Of a stretch of 64,000 nt of DNA, positions 33,017 to 41,595 are shown one piece after another. Origin of the DNA: Xanthobacter aminoxidans. Lineage in GTDB: Bacteria > Pseudomonadota > Alphaproteobacteria > Rhizobiales > Xanthobacteraceae. Where the stretch lies: contig NZ_JAMJXC010000014.1 in the NCBI RefSeq assembly GCF_023571765.1, forward strand, positions 90,374 to 154,373, read 5' to 3'. The translations under genes and the position numbers were made by a program. The notes beneath the pieces are model-generated. The model was given only the letters and a program-made list of their open reading frames with translations. It did no database searches and was not told the origin of the DNA. Numbering within the stretch: the stretch's first letter is position 1; each line of letters opens with the position of its first letter.

Positions 33017-33979
33017 ATGACCACCCACAGCGCCAAGGTCGTCATCATCGGGTCGGGTCCGGCCGGCTATACCGCGGCCATCTATGCGGCCCGCGCAATG
33101 CTGGAGCCGGTCCTGTTCGAGGGCATCCAGCCCGGCGGCCAGCTCACCATCACCACGGATGTGGAGAATTATCCCGGCTTCGCCGATCCCATCCAGGGCC
33201 CCTGGCTGATGGAGCAGATGCGCGCCCAGGCCGAGCACGTGGGCACGAAGATCATCGCCGACCATGTGAACACGCTCGATCTGTCCAAGCGGCCGTTCCG
33301 CCTGGAGACCGAATCGGGCGACACGTGGCTCGCCGACGTGGTGATCCTCGCCACCGGCGCCCAGGCGCGCTGGCTCGGCCTCGAATCGGAGGCGGCGTTC
33401 CGCGGCTTCGGCGTCTCGGCCTGCGCCACCTGCGACGGCTTCTTCTATCGCGGCAAGGAAGTCGTGGTGGTGGGCGGCGGCAACACGGCGGTGGAAGAGG
33501 CGCTGTTCCTCACCAATTTCGCCTCCAAGGTCACGCTGGTGCACCGCCGCGATGCGTTCCGCGCCGAGCGCATCCTGCAGGATCGCCTGTTCGCCAATCC
33601 CAAGGTGAGCGTGGTGTGGCATTCCGAGGTGGCCGACGTGGTGGGCGAGAGCGGCGACATCTCCAAGGTCACCGGCGCGCGCCTGCGCGACGTTCGGACC
33701 GGAGCCCTCACCGAGCTGCCCGCTGACGGCATATTCATCGCCATCGGTCATGCGCCTGCCACAGAGCTGGTCAAAGACCAGTTGAAGCTCAAAGAGAGCG
33801 GATACGTGTGGACTGCGCCGGATTCGACGGCAACGTCGGTGCCGGGCGTGTTCGCGGCCGGCGATGTGGCCGATGATGTCTATCGCCAGGCGGTCACGGC
33901 CGCCGGGCGGGGCTGCATGGCGGCGCTGGAGGCGGAGCGGTTCCTCGCCCACCACAGCGTGGCGCAGGCGGCGGAGTAG
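33017..33979 (+). CDS. trxB: thioredoxin reductase
   Basis: The 320-residue flavoprotein reduces thioredoxin with NADPH. FAD site KVVIIGSGPAGYTAAIYAAR at the N-terminus, GGQLTITTDVENYPGF, the redox-active CATC in SACATCDGFFYRG at about residue 138, NADPH site VVVVGGGNTAVEEALFLT, the HRRDAFRAE phosphate-binding loop, and the closing VFAAGDVADDVYRQ are all present. The frame stays open 65 codons upstream without family match, so the ATG at 33017 was chosen. It is divergent from the Lrp gene and followed by a LysR gene, an arrangement also known in related genomes. Confidence 0.97.
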   Translation: MTTHSAKVVIIGSGPAGYTAAIYAARAMLEPVLFEGIQPGGQLTITTDVENYPGFADPIQGPWLMEQMRAQAEHVGTKIIADHVNTLDLSKRPFRLETESGDTWLADVVILATGAQARWLGLESEAAFRGFGVSACATCDGFFYRGKEVVVVGGGNTAVEEALFLTNFASKVTLVHRRDAFRAERILQDRLFANPKVSVVWHSEVADVVGESGDISKVTGARLRDVRTGALTELPADGIFIAIGHAPATELVKDQLKLKESGYVWTAPDSTATSVPGVFAAGDVADDVYRQAVTAAGRGCMAALEAERFLAHHSVAQAAE

Positions 33980-34130
33980 ATCACCCGGGCGCGGCAGCCG
34001 CCCGGCACGGATCTAAATGGGTTCAAGGAAGGCCGCGGGGCTGGGGAGCCCGCGGCTTCTCCCGAGACAAGCGAAAAACAGCACCACCTCGCCGGCCGGA
34101 CGCCGGTGATGCTCAAGGGGCTCGGGCCGG

Positions 34131-35021
34131 ATGGATTGGGACAAGCTGAAGGTCTTCCACGTCGCCGCGGAGGCGGGCTCCTTTACCCATGCCGGCGAGA
34201 CGCTGGGGCTCTCCCAGTCGGCGGTGAGCCGGCAGGTCTCGGCGCTGGAGGCGGAACTGAAGGTTCCGCTGTTCCACCGCCACGCCCGCGGCCTCATCCT
34301 CACCGAGCAGGGCGAGCTGCTCTACCGCACCGCCCATGAGGTGTTCCTCAAGCTGGAATCGGCGCGCGCCCAGCTCACCGACAGCCGCGAGAAGCCCAAC
34401 GGCGACCTGCGCGTCACCACCACCATGGGCCTCGGCACCCACTGGCTCACCGCGCGGGTGGGCGAGTTCGTGGAGCTGTTCCCGGACATCCGCATCCAGC
34501 TCATCCTCACCGACGAGGAGCTGGACCTTGCCATGCGCGAGGCGGATGTCGCCATCCGCATGCGCCAGCCGGTGCAGCCGGACCTGGTGCAGCGCAAGCT
34601 CTTCACCGTGCATTTCCACGCCTATGCCTCGGCCGACTATCTCAAGCGGCATGGCCATCCGCGCACGCTGGACGAGCTGGACAAGCACCGCATCCTGCTG
34701 CTCGGCGGGCCGATCCCCTCCTATTTCCAGGGGCTGAACTGGCTGGAGCATGCCGGTCGCGACGGCTCCACCCCGCGCATTCCCGCCTTCGAGGTCAACA
34801 ATGTGCTTGGCCTCAAGCGGGCGGTGGAGCGGGGCGTGGGCATCGGCACCCTGCCGGACTATCTCTCGGACGATTCGACCTCGCTGGTGCAGCTCTTCAC
34901 CGATCGCGAAACGCCCAAGCTGGAGGCATACTTCACATATGCTCAGGAAATGCGCTCGGTGGCCCGGATTCAGGTCTTCCGCGACTTCCTGATTTCCAAG
35001 GCGCAGCGCTGGAATTACTGA
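34131..35021 (+). CDS. LysR family transcriptional regulator
   Basis: The 296-residue product has an N-terminal winged helix-turn-helix (WDKLKVFHVAAEAGSFTHAG, LSQSAVSRQVSALEAEL, LFHRHARGLILTEQGELLYR) and a periplasmic-binding-like effector domain with the usual GDLRVTTTMGLG start and two alpha/beta lobes. It lies 151 bases after trxB on the same strand and directly before a small-RNA region, but its target and inducer are not evident. Nothing in the sequence suggests loss of function. Confidence 0.92.
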   Translation: MDWDKLKVFHVAAEAGSFTHAGETLGLSQSAVSRQVSALEAELKVPLFHRHARGLILTEQGELLYRTAHEVFLKLESARAQLTDSREKPNGDLRVTTTMGLGTHWLTARVGEFVELFPDIRIQLILTDEELDLAMREADVAIRMRQPVQPDLVQRKLFTVHFHAYASADYLKRHGHPRTLDELDKHRILLLGGPIPSYFQGLNWLEHAGRDGSTPRIPAFEVNNVLGLKRAVERGVGIGTLPDYLSDDSTSLVQLFTDRETPKLEAYFTYAQEMRSVARIQVFRDFLISKAQRWNY

Positions 35022-35084
35022 TTTATGACGTTCGATGGTGTCTTGGTAGGGCGGGCATTGCCTAGCCAAGCGCTGGGCACATGC

Positions 35085-35240
35085 CTGATATGCGGTCAGT
35101 ATACATTGCATTCTGCCTATTCAGGGAGCATCTTTCCCTTGCGCTGATTGCACCTTGTGCGGTGCATCAGCTGTTCCCCTCTGGAAGGTTCGCTGCTCTG
35201 CAGCGATACTTGCCGGGTCCCCTCCAGGACCCGGCATTTT
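35085..35240 (+). ncRNA. ssrS: probable 6S-like regulatory RNA (limits approximate)
   Basis: This 317-base gap after the LysR gene has features of 6S RNA and no open frame with a ribosome site. An apical hairpin pairs GCTGATTGCACC with GGTGCATCAGC (bulged T). Below it lies an unpaired bubble (TCTTTCCCTT opposite TTCCCCTCTGGAAGG). A lower stem pairs CAG-GG-AGCA with TGCTCTG, then CTG/CAG and GTAT/ATAC. The 6S assignment rests on this fold and position; sequence signatures were not verified. 6S RNA binds RNA polymerase and tunes sigma-70 use. The 5' end is uncertain; the terminator fixes the 3' end. Confidence 0.5.
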
Positions 35241-35246
35241 TCTTTT
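35211..35246 (+). terminator. strong rho-independent terminator
   Basis: A perfect 10-bp stem (TGCCGGGTCC at 35211-35220 with GGACCCGGCA at 35227-35236) and 6-base loop are followed by TTTTTCTTTT. It is the clearest intrinsic terminator in the window and ends the small RNA. Confidence 0.93.
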
Positions 35247-35338
35247 GGGCGGTTCATTTTTGAGGGTGCCGCAGCGGCTCTTTTCCCCCAATGTCGGTTG
35301 CCGGCCTCAAGGCCGGGGCAACTGGACCGGGGTGTGTC

Positions 35339-35857
35339 ATGGCACTTCTCAAGCGTGGGCTCGCGGGCGAGCCGGTGAAGATCCTTCAGGCCAAGCTCGG
35401 GGTGACTGCGGACGGCCAGTTCGGCCCCGGCACCGAGGCGGCCCTCAAGGCCTACCAGACCCAGCACGGCCTTTCGGCGGACGGCATCGCCGGCCCGGAC
35501 ACCTTCACGGCGCTCGGCCTGCCGGAGCTGGTGCTGCTCACCGTGGGCACCAACGGCGAGGCGGTGAAGAAGCTGCAGACGGCGCTGGGCATTCCCGCCG
35601 ACGGCGCCTTCGGCCCCGCCACCGCCAAGGCGGTGAAGGAGTTCCAGGAAAAGAACGGGCTGGACGCGGACGGCATGGCCGGCCCCGACACCCTCGCCAA
35701 GCTCCCGGCCTTCGCCGGCGTGTTCTCGCCGGAGGCGGTGGCCAAGTCCCAGACCGCGCCGGGCACCATTTCCATCGATGCCAAGCCCGCCGAGGCCGGC
35801 GCCACCGCCGCACCGAAGAAGAGCATCTGGCAGACCATCACCTCCTTCTTCTCCTGA
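35339..35857 (+). CDS. peptidoglycan-binding protein with two PG_binding_1 domains
   Basis: This 172-residue protein contains two copies of the three-helix peptidoglycan-binding module (LKRGLAGEPVKILQAKLGVTADGQFGPGTEAALKAYQ and a second with EAVKKLQTALGIPADGAFGP). Each ends in the GLxADGxAGPDT pattern. A charged, Ala-rich tail ends in SIWQTITSFFS, an amphipathic or membrane-contacting helix. No signal peptide is apparent, so either it is cytoplasmic or exported by a non-classical route. The ATG at 35339 has only a weak ribosome site. Role unknown. Confidence 0.85.
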   Translation: MALLKRGLAGEPVKILQAKLGVTADGQFGPGTEAALKAYQTQHGLSADGIAGPDTFTALGLPELVLLTVGTNGEAVKKLQTALGIPADGAFGPATAKAVKEFQEKNGLDADGMAGPDTLAKLPAFAGVFSPEAVAKSQTAPGTISIDAKPAEAGATAAPKKSIWQTITSFFS

Positions 35858-35910
35858 TCTGCGGAGAAGACGCGCGGGGAACAGGGGCAGGTCCCGGGCG
35901 TTGGCCCGGG

Positions 35911-36234
35911 ATGAACCTTGCCCCTCTCCACCAGATGCGCTCCGGCGTTGAATCCCATACGGCCGCCCCCATGGGCGGCCGGTCCTCCTCTTCAGGCTTG
36001 GCCGCCCTCGCGGGCGGCCCGTTCCCCCCGACCGAGCCCGGCCGTCCGCCGGAGCCGCCCATCCTGCCGCCGGACCCGGTGGAGGACCCGCCGGATTTTC
36101 CCGAGCCCGGCCCGGACCTGCCCCCGCTTCCCGAGGGCGATCCCTCCCGCGAACCGCGCCGCGATCCCGACCCGGAGCCGCCGCCGCTGAGCGATCCCGT
36201 CGATCTGCCGGAGCCGCCGGCGCGCATGGCGTGA
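35911..36234 (+). CDS. small proline-rich protein (doubtful)
   Basis: A frame of 107 codons starts with MNLAPLHQMRSG and becomes almost pure Pro/Asp/Glu (PPEPPILPPDPVEDPPDFPE). No signal peptide, domain or good ribosome site supports it. The same DNA has a Gly/Ser-rich frame on the other strand, and high-GC bias alone can create both. It is kept only because it fills a gap between two same-strand genes. Confidence 0.3.
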   Translation: MNLAPLHQMRSGVESHTAAPMGGRSSSSGLAALAGGPFPPTEPGRPPEPPILPPDPVEDPPDFPEPGPDLPPLPEGDPSREPRRDPDPEPPPLSDPVDLPEPPARMA

Positions 36235-36301
36235 GGCCCGCTCTGGCGGGTGTCCGCGGCGGGGCTTATGCTTGGGCCTCACCACCCGACGCGAACGCGA
36301 C

Positions 36302-37015
36302 ATGCTCAGAGCCCTGATGGATCGACTGGTGAAGCCCGCCGCCCAAGCCCTCACACTCACCCTCACCATTGCCGGCCTGCCACTCGCCGCGGATGCGCGG
36401 ACCGATCGGCCGGACCTGTTCGTGGACGTGGCGGGCGTGGTGCCGGACGCGGTGTTCGACGTGCGCTATTTCTCCACCGACAATTTCGTCGGCACGCGGG
36501 TGGACGGCTATGGCGCCGCCCGCTGCTTCCTCACCCGCCCGGCCGCCGAGGCGCTGGCGAAGGTGGCGGCGGAGGCGAGGAAGAAGGGCCTCGGTCTGCG
36601 CATCTTCGATTGCTACCGTCCGGCCCGCGCCGTCGCCCATTTCGCCCGCTGGGCCAGCGACCTCGCGGACGAGAAGACCAAGCCCACCTATTATCCCGAT
36701 GTCGCCAAGAAGGACCTGTTCGCGGAGGGCTACATCGCCGCCCGCTCCGGCCATTCGCGCGGCTCGACGCTGGACCTGACCCTGTTCGATCTCTCGACGC
36801 GGCGCGACCTCGACATGGGCACGCCTTTCGATTTGTTCAGCCCACGCTCCTGGCCCGATTCCCCCACCGCCACCGCCGCCCAGCGCGCCAACCGCCGGCT
36901 GCTCGCGGGCCTCATGGCGCAGAACGGCTTCAAGCCGTTCGACAAGGAATGGTGGCACTTCACCCTGAAGGACGAGCCCTTTCCGGACACCTATTTCGAT
37001 TTCCCCATCGAGTAG
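36302..37015 (+). CDS. D-alanyl-D-alanine dipeptidase, VanX/DdpX type
   Basis: The 237-residue protein is an M15D zinc peptidase. A signal peptide (LTLTLTIAGLPLAADARTD) precedes the domain. VVPDAVFDVRYFSTDNFVG, CYRPARAV with the catalytic-site Arg, SGHSRGSTLDLTL (the SxHxxGxAxD zinc motif with His and Asp) and KEWWHFTL with catalytic Glu and zinc His are all visible. The family hydrolyses D-Ala-D-Ala. Without neighbouring VanH/VanA genes this is a periplasmic peptidoglycan-recycling enzyme rather than a resistance gene. Confidence 0.93.
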   Translation: MLRALMDRLVKPAAQALTLTLTIAGLPLAADARTDRPDLFVDVAGVVPDAVFDVRYFSTDNFVGTRVDGYGAARCFLTRPAAEALAKVAAEARKKGLGLRIFDCYRPARAVAHFARWASDLADEKTKPTYYPDVAKKDLFAEGYIAARSGHSRGSTLDLTLFDLSTRRDLDMGTPFDLFSPRSWPDSPTATAAQRANRRLLAGLMAQNGFKPFDKEWWHFTLKDEPFPDTYFDFPIE

Positions 37016-37040
37016 GGGCGGGGGAGCGAGTCAAACGGTC

Positions 37041-37150
37041 GTCATGCCCGGCCTTGTGCCGGGCATCCACGTCAGGCCGACGGGATGATGGCCGACGACG
37101 GATACCCGGCCGGTCCACGTGGATGGCCGGGACAAGCCCGGCCATGACGG
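37041..37150. repeat. dispersed palindromic intergenic repeat, copy 2
   Basis: Facing arms GTCATGCCCGGCCTTGTGCC and GGCCGGGACAAGCCCGGCCA bracket the segment, related to copies at 5203-5313 and 63856-63880. It lies between the VanX gene and the end of the selenium operon. Confidence 0.75.
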
Positions 37151-37225
37151 CGGTTCGTGACCCGTCGAGGGCCGGCAGGGTGAGCGCCAAAGGGCGGGCC
37201 ATGACCGCCGCGGCGTCCACCCCCC

Positions 37226-37597
37226 TCAGTGCGACGCGATCTCCTCCACCTTCAGTCGGCGGCCGAGGGTGTCGAAGAAATCGCCTTCGTTCAGCACCAG
37301 CCGGTTCTCGCGGATGCGCTGTTCCAGCGCGCGCAGGCGGCCGCGCGCCTCGGCGTTTTCCAGGGGACCCGTGTCCTCCACCTGCGCGAAGAAGGCGGCG
37401 CCGTCCCACGCCTGCCGGGAGCCGGCGAACAGGGCGATCATGCCGGCCCAGTCCACCTCGTCGCCGATGATGTTGAGGAAGGTGGAGGCGAGCGGCTTCA
37501 CCTCCGGCTCGGCGATGCGCACCAGCACCACCAGCGCGGTGAAGCCGCCGTGGTCGGCGAAGGTGGCGGCGAGCCAGTCGTCGAAATCGGTGGCCAT
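37226..37597 (-). CDS. small protein at the end of the selenium operon, unknown
   Basis: This gene encodes 123 residues, acidic N-terminus (MATDFDDWLAATFADHGG), no signal peptide. A hydrophobic-aromatic middle (FTALVVLVRIAEPEVKPLAS, NIIGDEVDWAGMIALFAG) is followed by a basic helical end with LRALEQRIRENRLVLNEGDFF. It starts six bases after the previous gene and is the last gene of a run that begins at fdhA, so a link to formate dehydrogenase or Sec use is possible. I do not recognise the family. Confidence 0.65.
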   Translation of the reverse strand: MATDFDDWLAATFADHGGFTALVVLVRIAEPEVKPLASTFLNIIGDEVDWAGMIALFAGSRQAWDGAAFFAQVEDTGPLENAEARGRLRALEQRIRENRLVLNEGDFFDTLGRRLKVEEIASH

Positions 37598-37603
37598 CGG
37601 CGT

Positions 37604-38119
37604 TCAGAAGTCCACGAGGGGCGTGTCGGGAAGATAGTGCTCGAACAGGTACCAGAAGGCGCTCTGCCTCGTCGTGGCATACCAGTCCTCGAAGGCCGCG
37701 AGGGCCGCAAGGGCGGCCTCGGGCGCCGCCTCGCTCTCCATCTCGAACAGCGCCACGGCGACCGGGGCAAAGCGCGCGAGCACCTCGGCGCGGGCCTCGC
37801 TGTCGTCGGACCAGCCGAGGCGGGCGCGCAGCAGGGCCTGTCCGGCGGCAACCGCCATCTCGGCATCGCCGATGCCGTCGAGGGCGGCGGCCAGCGACCG
37901 CATCAGGTCCGCCCGGCGCCAGGCATGGGCGCGCTCCCGCGCCAGTTCCTCGGCGCGGCGGGCGGCCTCGGCGCGATAGGCCGTCTCCGCCACATCGGCC
38001 GCGACCTTCGCGGCGTCGAGGCGCGCCAGCACGACGGCGCGGGCGCCGATGCGGGCCGCAGCGGCAGGATCGGGCGCGGCTTCGGGGGCCGGGGCGGGGA
38101 GGTCGGTCTCGGGGCTCAT
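37604..38119 (-). CDS. unknown helical protein translationally coupled to selB
   Basis: The 171-residue protein is rich in Ala and Glu, mostly helical, with segments ARIGARAVVLARLDAAKVAADVAETAYRAEAARRAEELARERA that suggest a coiled coil. The second half holds ARLGWSDDSEARAEVLARFAPV and a final YATTRQSAFWYLFEHYLPD. Its ATG overlaps the selB stop as ATGA, so it depends on selB translation. No signal peptide. The family was not recognised. Its place downstream of selB-selC suggests a role near Sec decoding or formate dehydrogenase maturation, but this is inference. Confidence 0.65.
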   Translation of the reverse strand: MSPETDLPAPAPEAAPDPAAAARIGARAVVLARLDAAKVAADVAETAYRAEAARRAEELARERAHAWRRADLMRSLAAALDGIGDAEMAVAAGQALLRARLGWSDDSEARAEVLARFAPVAVALFEMESEAAPEAALAALAAFEDWYATTRQSAFWYLFEHYLPDTPLVDF

Positions 38120-40257
38120 CGTCCCTTCCCGTAGCTGCGGGGGCGCGCCTCGGGCGCGGGGGGCTTCGGATTTGGCGCAGTGGAATTTGGCGCGAGAGGA
38201 TTTGGCGGAAGAGAGTGGGAGTCGAACCCACCAAGGACCGGCTCGCGGCCCCTCCCGGATTTGAAGTCCGGACGCCCCACCAGGGACGCTTCTCTTCCCC
38301 GCGACGGCGCCGCCGCGGTCGTCTCCGGCGCATCGTCCGCCGCTCCGGCGAACAGGTCCAGCCGGAAGGGATTGATGCGCCTCAGATCGCCGCGACGCAA
38401 GGTGAGGCCGTGGCGGTCGAAGAATTCGAGGATCTGGATCGCCACCTTGCGCCCGTTGGCGACCTCGTCGCGGAAGGCGGCGGCGGTGAACTCGTCCTTC
38501 ATGCGTTCGCCGGAGAGGCGGGTGATGATCTCCACCATCTCCGACACCACCGGGCGCAGGAAGAAGTGGTCGTGGGCCACCTCGTCCACCCGGCCCATGC
38601 GTCCGAGCAGCTTCATCAGGCGGCGCACCTCCGGCTCGGGCACGGCGAGGAGGCCGGCCATGTCGCGCACGCGGGGCGGGCGGAAGCGCTCCTCGCCCGT
38701 GAGCAGCGGCCTGATGCGCGCCCACAGCGCCTCGTCGGCGGCGGCGAGCTTCACCGAGAAGTCGGCCCGGCGCACCCAGGCGCCCTCCTGCCGGATGGTG
38801 CCGGCGGGCAAGGCGGCGAGCGCGGCGAGGAAGGCGGCGGCCGGCAGACGTGTCTCCAGCATCATGCGCAGCCGCTCGCGGCCGAGGCCGGGCAGGTCCG
38901 GGTTCTCCGCATGGAAGGCGTCGAGCGCGGCCATCACGCTGGTGGAGAAGGTGGAAAGCGTCGCCTGCGTCAGCGCCAGCGTGGTGGGGCCTGCGGCGAG
39001 GCGGGCGAGATCGAGCCGCTGCGCCAGCGCTTCCATTTCCTCAGTCGAGAGCGCCCGGTCGCGGCCGAAAGCGTCGAGATCGACGAAATGCGGCGGCACG
39101 GCGAGGAGCGCGGCCAAAGCCTCGGCCGGATCGCGGTGCGCCAGCGCATCGAGCTGGGCGATGCGCTCGGGCGTGCGGCGCTTGCGGCGCGGGCCGCGCA
39201 GATCAAGGAAGCGGCCGCCGCCAATGGTGCGCTGGGCGGAGGTGTCGCGGATGACGAAGCGGTCGCCCGCCGCCGCCGCGATGGGCGCCTCCAGCACCAA
39301 TTGCACCTTGCCGGTGCCGCCGGGGGGGATGGCATCGCCGAGCAGCACGAGGCGCGCCCCCACCTCCCGCGCGGCATGGTGCAGGCGCACCGGCAGCCAC
39401 TGGGCGATGGGCCGGGGCTCGCTGGCCAGTACCTTCAGCTCGGCGTCGATATGGTCGGCCGGGGCGTGCAGGGCAGGGTCCAGCACCACGTCGCCGCGGG
39501 AAATGGCGTCCTTGGAGATGGCCTCGCCGGCGAGGTTGATGCCGCAGCGGTCGCCGGCGACGCCGGTCTCGGAGACCCGATCCTGCGCGCGGATGGAGCG
39601 CACGCGGGCGGAGAGGCCGGAGGGGCTCACCGTCACCCGGTCGCCCGCCTTCACCGCGCCGGACAGCACCGTGCCCGTCACCACCGTTCCGGCGCCGGAC
39701 AGGGTGAAGCTGCGGTCCACGGCGAGGCGGAAGCGCCCGCCGCCCGCCCGCCGGCCGAGGCTCCGCGCGGCGTCCACCAGCATCTCGCGCAGCGCATCCA
39801 CCCCGTCGCCCCGCGCCGCCGCCACGGGCAGGATGGGCGCGCCGGCCAAGCCGGTGGGGGCGAGGAGGGCGGCGATCTCCGCTTTCACCGCCGCGAGGCG
39901 GTCGGCATCGGCAAGGTCAGCTTTGGTGAGGGCGACCACGCCCTTGTCGATGCCCAGCAGGTCCAGAATGGCGAGATGCTCGCGGGTCTGCGGCATCACG
40001 CCATCGTCGGCGGCCACCACCAGCAGCGCGAAATCGATGCCCCCCGCGCCGGAGAGCATGGTGTGCACGAACTTCTCATGCCCGGGCACATCCACGAACC
40101 CCAGCACGTCTTCGCCCACCGGGAGATAGGCGAAGCCGAGGTCGATGGAGATGCCGCGGGCCTTCTCTTCCTTCAGGCGGTCGGTATCGACACCGGTGAG
40201 CGCACGCACCAGCGTGGTCTTGCCATGGTCGATATGTCCGGCCGTCCCGATGATCAC
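38116..40257 (-). CDS. selB: selenocysteine-specific elongation factor SelB
   Basis: The 713-residue protein delivers Sec-tRNA to UGA at SECIS-bearing mRNA. The GTPase domain shows [29 protein letters not shown] and [10 protein letters not shown]. Two beta-barrel domains follow, and then winged-helix domains (residues about 420-640) that bind the SECIS hairpin. The start codon is GTG at 40257, directly after the stop of the Sel1-repeat gene. The family normally ends near [12 protein letters not shown] (about residue 636), but here the frame stays open for another 75 codons through selC. It stops at TGA in an ATGA overlap with the next gene. The extra residues, including about 31 encoded by the tRNA gene, are low-complexity. 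Confidence 0.95.
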   Translation of the reverse strand: MIIGTAGHIDHGKTTLVRALTGVDTDRLKEEKARGISIDLGFAYLPVGEDVLGFVDVPGHEKFVHTMLSGAGGIDFALLVVAADDGVMPQTREHLAILDLLGIDKGVVALTKADLADADRLAAVKAEIAALLAPTGLAGAPILPVAAARGDGVDALREMLVDAARSLGRRAGGGRFRLAVDRSFTLSGAGTVVTGTVLSGAVKAGDRVTVSPSGLSARVRSIRAQDRVSETGVAGDRCGINLAGEAISKDAISRGDVVLDPALHAPADHIDAELKVLASEPRPIAQWLPVRLHHAAREVGARLVLLGDAIPPGGTGKVQLVLEAPIAAAAGDRFVIRDTSAQRTIGGGRFLDLRGPRRKRRTPERIAQLDALAHRDPAEALAALLAVPPHFVDLDAFGRDRALSTEEMEALAQRLDLARLAAGPTTLALTQATLSTFSTSVMAALDAFHAENPDLPGLGRERLRMMLETRLPAAAFLAALAALPAGTIRQEGAWVRRADFSVKLAAADEALWARIRPLLTGEERFRPPRVRDMAGLLAVPEPEVRRLMKLLGRMGRVDEVAHDHFFLRPVVSEMVEIITRLSGERMKDEFTAAAFRDEVANGRKVAIQILEFFDRHGLTLRRGDLRRINPFRLDLFAGAADDAPETTAAAPSRGREASLVGRPDFKSGRGREPVLGGFDSHSLPPNPLAPNSTAPNPKPPAPEARPRSYGKGR
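38206..38298 (-). tRNA. selC: tRNA-Sec (UCA anticodon)
   Basis: On the minus strand the 93-base gene has all selenocysteine tRNA marks. An 8-bp acceptor stem pairs GGAAGAGA with TCTCTTCC, followed by G and an encoded CCA (38203-38205). The anticodon stem CCGGA/TCCGG frames the loop CTTCAAA with anticodon TCA. A long variable arm pairs GGGCCG with CGGTCC, and the T stem GTGGG/CCCAC holds the TTCGACT loop. It is charged with Ser by SerRS, converted to Sec-tRNA by SelA with selenophosphate from SelD, and read by SelB at UGA. It lies wholly inside the 3' part of the selB reading frame. Confidence 0.97.
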
Positions 40258-41595
40258 CTAGGGTAGCTCTCCCAGCGGAATGGCAGCGCGGCGCTGGGCG
40301 GCGGCGGCTTCTTCCGGGCTCAGCGTGGCGCTGACCGCGTCGAAGAAGCGGTCGGCGAGGGCGCTGTGGCCGGCCCGGGCGCGCAGCAGCCAGGCGAAGG
40401 CGGCGATCTTGTCGTGGGGCACGCCGGCACCGAGATGATAGGCGGCGCCGAGCATGGCCTGCCCGTCCGCGTCGCCCGCCTCGGCGCCCTTGCGCCACCA
40501 GCGCGCGGCCTCCACCGGATCGCGATCCGTGCCGAGCGCATTGTGGGCGATCATGCCGAGGCGCGTCATGGAGGAGCCGACGCCCTGCTCGGCCGCGGCC
40601 AGCGCCCAGCGGCGGGCCTCGGTGGTGTCGGGCGGCATCACCTCGCCCTCCAGCAGCATCCAGCTCAGCATGTCCTGCGCGGGGGCGTCGCCGTCCTCGG
40701 CTGCGGCGCGGTAGAGCTCGGCGGCGCGGGCATAGTCCTGCGCCACGCCCTGGCCCTTGAAATAGAGCGTCGCGAGGTTGCGCCGGCCCACCGGATCGCC
40801 GCCCTCGGCGGCCAGCTCCAGCCAGCGGCGGGCGAGGTCGAGATCCTGATCGACGCCGAGGCCGTCCACGAAGCAGGCGCCGATATTGTTCTGGGCGCGG
40901 GCATTGCCGGCGCGGGCCAGCGGCTCCCAGATGTTGAGCGCGGTCTCGTACTGGCCGGCGGTGGCCGCCGTCAGCGCCTCGGCCATGAGCTCCTCGGGGG
41001 AGCGGGTGTCGGCCACCGGCTCTTCCGGCGCCTCCTCGGTGAAGGCGGGCTCGGTGTAGGAGACCGCGGCATAGCTCGCCTCGGCGACGTAGGTCTCGAC
41101 GAAATCGGGCGCCGCGACCTCGGGTGCCGCGACATGCGGCGCAGGTTCGGGCGCGGGGGCCTCGACGGCGGGTGCGTCCGACGTGCTGGGCGCGCGGGCG
41201 AACACGATCTCCTCGAAATTCAGCTCCACCGCCGGGGCTTCCGGCTCGCGCGCGGGCGGCTCGTGGGCGACCGGCTCCGGCTCGGAGACGGGGGCAAAGG
41301 GGTTGTCCTCGCGCATGCGCTCGCCGAGGCGGGGTCGGCGCGGCGCGGGGGCGACGGGATGTTCCTCGGCCGCGGGGCGCGTGGGGGCAAGGCCGCTGGC
41401 GATGTCGCCGAGCAGCGCGTCGAGGTCCACCTCGGCCTCGCTCACCGGGCGGCGCTCGCTGGCGCGCTGCAGGCGGGGCATGGGCGGATGCACATGGGGC
41501 GGCCGGGGCGGCGCGCGATCCTGCGGCGCATCGGTCGGCGCTTCCGGCTCGTCCGGTCCCCCGCCCTTGCCCTTCAGTCGGTCAAGCCAGCTCAT
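40258..41595 (-). CDS. Sel1-repeat protein encoded between selA and selB
   Basis: This gene encodes 445 residues. The first 200 are Pro/Ala/Glu-rich and disordered. From about residue 205 a solenoid of Sel1-like repeats follows ([96 protein letters not shown] and others), the fold that binds partner proteins. No signal peptide. Its start overlaps the selA end by 14 bases and its TAG abuts the selB GTG, so all three are co-translated. Its role is unknown; it could scaffold the Sec machinery or formate dehydrogenase assembly, which is inference. Confidence 0.85.
   Translation of the reverse strand: MSWLDRLKGKGGGPDEPEAPTDAPQDRAPPRPPHVHPPMPRLQRASERRPVSEAEVDLDALLGDIASGLAPTRPAAEEHPVAPAPRRPRLGERMREDNPFAPVSEPEPVAHEPPAREPEAPAVELNFEEIVFARAPSTSDAPAVEAPAPEPAPHVAAPEVAAPDFVETYVAEASYAAVSYTEPAFTEEAPEEPVADTRSPEELMAEALTAATAGQYETALNIWEPLARAGNARAQNNIGACFVDGLGVDQDLDLARRWLELAAEGGDPVGRRNLATLYFKGQGVAQDYARAAELYRAAAEDGDAPAQDMLSWMLLEGEVMPPDTTEARRWALAAAEQGVGSSMTRLGMIAHNALGTDRDPVEAARWWRKGAEAGDADGQAMLGAAYHLGAGVPHDKIAAFAWLLRARAGHSALADRFFDAVSATLSPEEAAAAQRRAAIPLGELP

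Noticed and set aside
35838..36227. Gly/Ser/Arg-rich minus-strand frame opposite the proline-rich frame
   Set aside because: Low-complexity shadow of a doubtful gene; no start signal.
38215..40266. 683-codon plus-strand frame opposite selB
   Set aside because: Shadow of selB; low-complexity His/Gly/Glu-rich product with no ribosome site.
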